From Candidatus Poribacteria bacterium (lineage in GTDB: Bacteria > Poribacteria > WGA-4E > DTYX01): 9,712 nt of DNA. Of the stretch, positions 6,773-9,712 are shown in pieces; positions within the stretch are counted from its first letter, which is position 1; the number at the start of each line of letters is the position of its first letter. The stretch is taken from positions 1 to 9,712 of the forward strand of contig DTYX01001153.1 of the NCBI GenBank assembly GCA_012961655.1, read 5' to 3'. Made by a program: the position numbers and the translations under genes. The notes under the pieces are model-generated. The model made no database searches and was not told where the DNA came from. It saw only the letters and a program-made list of their open reading frames with translations.

Positions 6773-7611
6773 CTTCTCCTTCTTTGCCTTTTTAGGGGGC
6801 TAATGTTGTTTGCCTCTAATTCTACTATCTCGCCTCTATCTAGATGTACCCGAACCGTTTCTTTGAATAGATTGACCTCCTTTACAACCCCTAAACCTCG
6901 CGGTGTCTTCACACGCGCTCTTAATTTTGGCATTCTTTTCTGCGCTTCGATGTACCAATCATTTTCATATTGAAGACAACATAACAACCGTCCGCAGATT
7001 CCAGAAATTTTTTCGGGCGCTAGGTTCATATCCTGATTTTTCGCCATTCTTATAGCGACAGATTGAAAATCTTGGATAAAAGTTTTACAGCAGAGCGGTC
7101 TGCCGCAATGTCCGCATCCGCCTATCATCGCAGCCTCATCGCGCACACCGATATGAATTAATTCGATGCGTTTGCGAAACGTCTTGGCTAAGTCGCTGAC
7201 CAAACGCCGAAAGTCAACTCGTTGCTCAGAGATAAAATAAAATATGATGCGCTCGCCATCTAAGGTGTACTTGCTCATAGACAATTTCATCGGTAAATTT
7301 CGTCCAGCGATTTTCTTCTGACAAATTTTAAACGCTTGCCGAGCTTTGATGCGATTATCTTCAGCGCGCTGACGCTCTGTCTCCGTTGCCCGGCGCAACA
7401 CTTTGAACATCGACGTTGTTCCCTCTTCATCCCTCCATGTACAAGGAGATAAGGAAGGAAGCGAAGGTGTTTCGTATTTCCACAGCACTTCACCGATATC
7501 AGCGCTATATTCGCCCTCTACAACGCACCAATCACCAACGTGTAGTTCGATACCGTTGGAGTCATAATATTTTGAACTCTCTTCTGGAATGCAGACTTTG
7601 ACGATTTCCAT
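6757..7611 (-). CDS. ricT: PSP1/YaaT family protein RicT
   Basis: In Bacillus subtilis RicT works with RicA and RicF as a cytoplasmic iron-sulphur complex that helps RNase Y mature certain mRNAs; that role is family knowledge. The ATG at 7611-7609 gives 284 residues starting MEIVKVCIPEESSKYYDSNG, which aligns with the usual start of the family. A TTG start at 7671 would add 20 residues that do not look conserved. AAAAGG lies nine bases upstream. The PSP1 core contains the cysteine-rich signature GGCGHCGRPLCCKTF (C166, C169, C174, C175) and SGICGRLLCCLQYE (C206, C211, C212), followed by MPKLRARVKTPRGLGVV and a KOW-like beta end. It lies between holB and metG, an order seen in Firmicutes and other phyla. 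The last residues, SGSSF, are encoded by a palindromic repeat, so the C-terminus is probably lineage-specific. Confidence 0.94.
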   Translation of the reverse strand: MEIVKVCIPEESSKYYDSNGIELHVGDWCVVEGEYSADIGEVLWKYETPSLPSLSPCTWRDEEGTTSMFKVLRRATETERQRAEDNRIKARQAFKICQKKIAGRNLPMKLSMSKYTLDGERIIFYFISEQRVDFRRLVSDLAKTFRKRIELIHIGVRDEAAMIGGCGHCGRPLCCKTFIQDFQSVAIRMAKNQDMNLAPEKISGICGRLLCCLQYENDWYIEAQKRMPKLRARVKTPRGLGVVKEVNLFKETVRVHLDRGEIVELEANNISPLKRQRRRSGSSF

Positions 7612-7671
7612 TGGTCTATACCTTTTCGTGAACCATACCTTTGGAAGAGATAGCCGCTGATTAACAGACAA

Positions 7672-7700
7672 AGCTGATTTTGCTACTTCAATAATCAGCT
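7672..7700. other. Inverted repeat between holB and ricT
   Basis: AGCTGATT (7672-7679) and AATCAGCT (7693-7700) are perfect eight-base arms around a 13-base loop. GCTGATT recurs at 7655-7661. It lies in the 109-base gap between the holB stop and the ricT ATG; no T run follows, so a leader hairpin or operator is more likely than a terminator. Confidence 0.35.
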
Positions 7701-7720
7701 CGGTCTGAAAATCCGCGACC

Positions 7721-8692
7721 CTATGGACTTATCATCTTCAACACCATAACCTCTAGCGCCAGGGTTGAATTTATGTTTCGCTGCAATAGATTTTTCGTTT
7801 CCATGATGGTTTTCATGAAATCTTGAATTTGGATTCTAGAGTAACCCGAAGCAAGTTGCGTAAGCTCATTAAATTTATCGGGATATGTTAAGAACTCGAT
7901 GTTACAGCCTTGTTTGACTAGAAGCATATCTCTAAGCCAGGTCAAAAGAATGTCCAAAGTTTCAGGTTGATTATTCAACTCTTCTGCAATTTTAAAAATC
8001 TCAATAATCTGAGGACGGTTCAAAATATCTGGTATAGTGGATTCAGCATCTATATATTCTTCTTTCGCAAGCTCCAAAGCTTTGCCCACTCTTCCACCGG
8101 AAAGCAAAGTTATCTGCTTGGCTTTCGTCTCCGTGACTTTTAGTTTTTCAATAAGTTGATTTTGCAACACTGTCTTTGGAATAGGAAAAAATCTAATAAG
8201 TTGACATCTGGAGCGTATAGTCGGCAACAGAGCGTTATAATTGGAGGTCAATAATATCAACACCGAGGCTCCAGGTGGCTCTTCAAGAGTTTTTAGAAAG
8301 CTATTTGCCGCCGGAAGATTCATCCGTTCGACATCCGTCAATATATAAACTTTATAACGCCCCTCCAGCGGTCTACGTGAAATCTGTCTTTGCAACAGAC
8401 GAATCTGGTCTATTTTCATCCACGCGCCTTCGGGACGGATTATCCGCACATCGGGATGATTGCCATCATCAATCTTTCTGCAAGAGAGACATTTATCGCA
8501 GGCGTCCGCGTAGGGGAAATGGCGGACACTTCCCTCCAAACAATTTAGCGCCTTGGCAAAATTTATGGCGACAAATTCTTTACCGATATTGGGCGGTCCG
8601 GCAAATAGATACGCCGCTGCAATTTTATTAGTCCTCAAGATATTCTGAAGCAATTCTATATTTTTCTGATGGCCAATAACTTGATTGAACAT
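7721..8692 (-). CDS. holB: DNA polymerase III subunit delta prime (clamp loader)
   Basis: Delta prime is a stator subunit of the clamp loader that helps place the sliding clamp on primed DNA. The ATG at 8692-8690 gives 323 residues beginning MFNQVIGHQKNIELLQ, the usual family start; there is no obvious Shine-Dalgarno sequence, and a TTG at 8701 is the only nearby alternative. AAA+ features: phosphate loop AGPPNIGKEF (31-40), zinc module C51 with C65-x2-C68-x2-C71, Walker B-like VYILTDVERM (115-124), sensor region SFLKTLEEPP (131-140) and the SRC motif IRSRCQ (159-164). The residue after the Walker A lysine is glutamate (E39) in place of the usual serine or threonine, which suggests poor nucleotide hydrolysis; delta prime is often catalytically inert, so this need not harm function. 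The C-terminal helical domain (about 230-323) fits the family. It is the first gene of the holB-ricT-metG cluster. Confidence 0.93.
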   Translation of the reverse strand: MFNQVIGHQKNIELLQNILRTNKIAAAYLFAGPPNIGKEFVAINFAKALNCLEGSVRHFPYADACDKCLSCRKIDDGNHPDVRIIRPEGAWMKIDQIRLLQRQISRRPLEGRYKVYILTDVERMNLPAANSFLKTLEEPPGASVLILLTSNYNALLPTIRSRCQLIRFFPIPKTVLQNQLIEKLKVTETKAKQITLLSGGRVGKALELAKEEYIDAESTIPDILNRPQIIEIFKIAEELNNQPETLDILLTWLRDMLLVKQGCNIEFLTYPDKFNELTQLASGYSRIQIQDFMKTIMETKNLLQRNINSTLALEVMVLKMISP

Positions 8693-8701
8693 TTTTATCA
8701 A

Positions 8702-8819
8702 AAACAGACATTTGTAGTTTCAGTTCCATCCATCTAATTGTCTTGGTCTAACAATTATCTCGCCAACGAATGGAAGTTTGGATAATCAAGAGTTGTTTTA
8801 GGTATACTAACCGTACACA
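8702..8819. other. Gap upstream of holB with a short inverted repeat
   Basis: The gap holds TAATTGT (8735-8741) and ACAATTA (8751-8757), seven-base arms around nine bases, about 43 bases ahead of the holB ATG. It is AT-rich at the arms and has no T run in the right place. I see no convincing promoter, though one is expected here if holB starts a transcript. Confidence 0.3.
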
Positions 8820-9605
8820 TCACAATCCCGCAATAATCTTATCCATATCTTTGCTGATATTGTAGACCGTCCCCTCTGGGTCATCCCAATTAACGGGCAA
8901 TTCCGCCGTCATATAGCCATCATAGCCGACCTCGTGAAATGCTTCCATAACCGCATTCCAGTTGATGGTACAATCCTCAATGAGATAGGTGAACCGGCGT
9001 TCGTCAGCATTGAAACCCTTCACATGCACTTTTTTAATGCGTTTACCGAGGATGCGAATCCATTGTTCAGGATATCCAAAGATGACGATATTGCCGACAT
9101 CGAAATACGCTTGCACGTAATCGCTCTCAAATTCGTCCACGTATCGCGCAAATTCGAGAGGGCTGAGCAGAAACTTGTTCCAGACATTCTCAACTGTGAT
9201 TAACACATTCCGCTCTTCAGCTTCCTTGATGAGCGGTCTAATTTCCGCTTGTGACCGTTCATAAGCGACATTGTATGGCACATCTTCGTTGACGACAGCG
9301 GGAACCAACAAAACCGCGTCGGCGCCGACTGCCTGCGCGGTATCCAGAGAAGTTATCATCCCCTGAACGGATTTCTTGCGCACTTCGGGGTCTGGGTCAG
9401 TAATCGGAAGCGACCAATGAACTTGATTCATGACACTATGTATCTCCAGCCCCACAGTATCTGCAAGCGATTTGTATTCCCTCCGCTCTTCGGCATTGGA
9501 AAGCGGGCCGATTTCGATACCATCAAACTCCGCGTCTTTTGCCAATTTGAACCGTCCCTCCAATGACTCGCCGGGGACCGAACCGAGACAAATTCCTTTC
9601 TTCAT
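8820..9605 (-). CDS. Sugar phosphate isomerase/epimerase-like TIM barrel protein
   Basis: The ATG at 9605-9603 has AAGGAG seven bases upstream and gives 261 residues, the usual length for the xylose-isomerase-like/AP endonuclease 2 superfamily. Features in order: the first strand MKKGICLGSV; FDGIEIG (27-33); LEIHSVMN (53-60); ADAVLLVP (96-102); ITVENVWN (136-143); AYFDVGN (166-172); KKVHVKGF (191-198); YMTAELP (231-237). E139, D169, H194 and E235 match the four metal-binding positions of the family, so a divalent-metal aldose-ketose isomerase or 3-epimerase is likely. The substrate is not predictable; L-xylulose-5-phosphate 3-epimerase and inosose or tagatose-type enzymes are the closest themes. 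There is no signal peptide, so it is cytoplasmic. It is separated from holB by 127 bases and from the window edge by a structured repeat, and is probably its own transcript. Confidence 0.88.
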   Translation of the reverse strand: MKKGICLGSVPGESLEGRFKLAKDAEFDGIEIGPLSNAEERREYKSLADTVGLEIHSVMNQVHWSLPITDPDPEVRKKSVQGMITSLDTAQAVGADAVLLVPAVVNEDVPYNVAYERSQAEIRPLIKEAEERNVLITVENVWNKFLLSPLEFARYVDEFESDYVQAYFDVGNIVIFGYPEQWIRILGKRIKKVHVKGFNADERRFTYLIEDCTINWNAVMEAFHEVGYDGYMTAELPVNWDDPEGTVYNISKDMDKIIAGL

Positions 9606-9626
9606 AACAGGTCTCCTTATATATTG

Positions 9627-9712
9627 TGTAGGTCGAGATGCCGTAAGACGAAGGCGTCGGTGACCGAAGGGAAGCGGTTCACGAAGTAACCGCGCGAAGC
9701 CATATCTCGACG
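9627..9712. repeat. Structured palindromic repeat upstream of the epimerase gene
   Basis: Outer arms GTCGAGAT (9632-9639) and ATCTCGAC (9704-9711) enclose two smaller palindromes: TCGGTGACCGA (9657-9667) and GCGGTT-CACGAAGT-AACCGC (9674-9693). It could fold as a multi-branched stem. TGTAGGTCGAG (9627-9637) also occurs at 6745-6755, so this is a member of a dispersed family. The window ends one base past the outer arm, so its full extent is not visible. No coding sense is apparent. Confidence 0.7.

Noticed and set aside
7612..7671. N-terminal extension of RicT from a TTG start
   Set aside because: The extra 20 residues do not resemble the family's start, and the ATG at 7611 aligns with known RicT proteins.
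8275..8631. Plus-strand open frame of 118 codons
   Set aside because: Antisense to the AAA+ core of holB.

Overview
All supported genes in this window lie on the minus strand, so the region reads from right to left. Base composition is moderate (about 45-48% G+C by eye) and spacing is short, with good Shine-Dalgarno sequences in front of most genes. The lipoprotein signal peptide and the sugar isomerase/epimerase-type TIM barrel point to a free-living or host-associated bacterium. The mix of a holB-ricT-metG core cluster (known from Firmicutes and several other phyla), exported proteins and dispersed GGTCGAG palindromes would suit an uncultured lineage such as Candidatus Poribacteria or a relative. 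That assignment is an inference from general impression, not shown by the sequence.

Right end (about 8820-9712): a sugar phosphate isomerase/epimerase-like gene has a structured palindromic repeat just upstream of its Shine-Dalgarno sequence. Middle (about 4815-8692): a housekeeping cluster of holB (DNA polymerase III delta prime), ricT (PSP1/YaaT family, a partner of RNase Y in Bacillus) and metG (methionyl-tRNA synthetase with a C-terminal tRNA-binding domain). A second, smaller copy of the GGTCGAG palindrome sits at the ricT-metG junction and supplies the ricT stop codon.

Left-centre (about 3877-4807): an accessory, eroded stretch. It holds a short tandem repeat after metG, an unrecognised 112-residue helical protein, and the remains of a family 2 glycosyltransferase. 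In the remnant the membrane-anchored N-terminus is joined out of frame to the late catalytic region, so most of the catalytic domain is missing.

Left (1-3828): an 867-residue fusion of a galactokinase-type GHMP kinase to a GlmU-like nucleotidyltransferase, whose architecture suggests two successive steps of sugar activation (sugar to sugar-1-phosphate to NDP-sugar). The second domain appears to lack both of the usual metal-binding residues. Next come a small lipoprotein preceded by a consensus-like promoter, and an exported protein cut by the window edge.

I see no CRISPR array, rRNA, tRNA, transposase, phage module or recognisable defence system. The items most worth following are the kinase-nucleotidyltransferase fusion with its altered active site, the repeat family placed at the same distance upstream of two start codons, and the collapsed glycosyltransferase.
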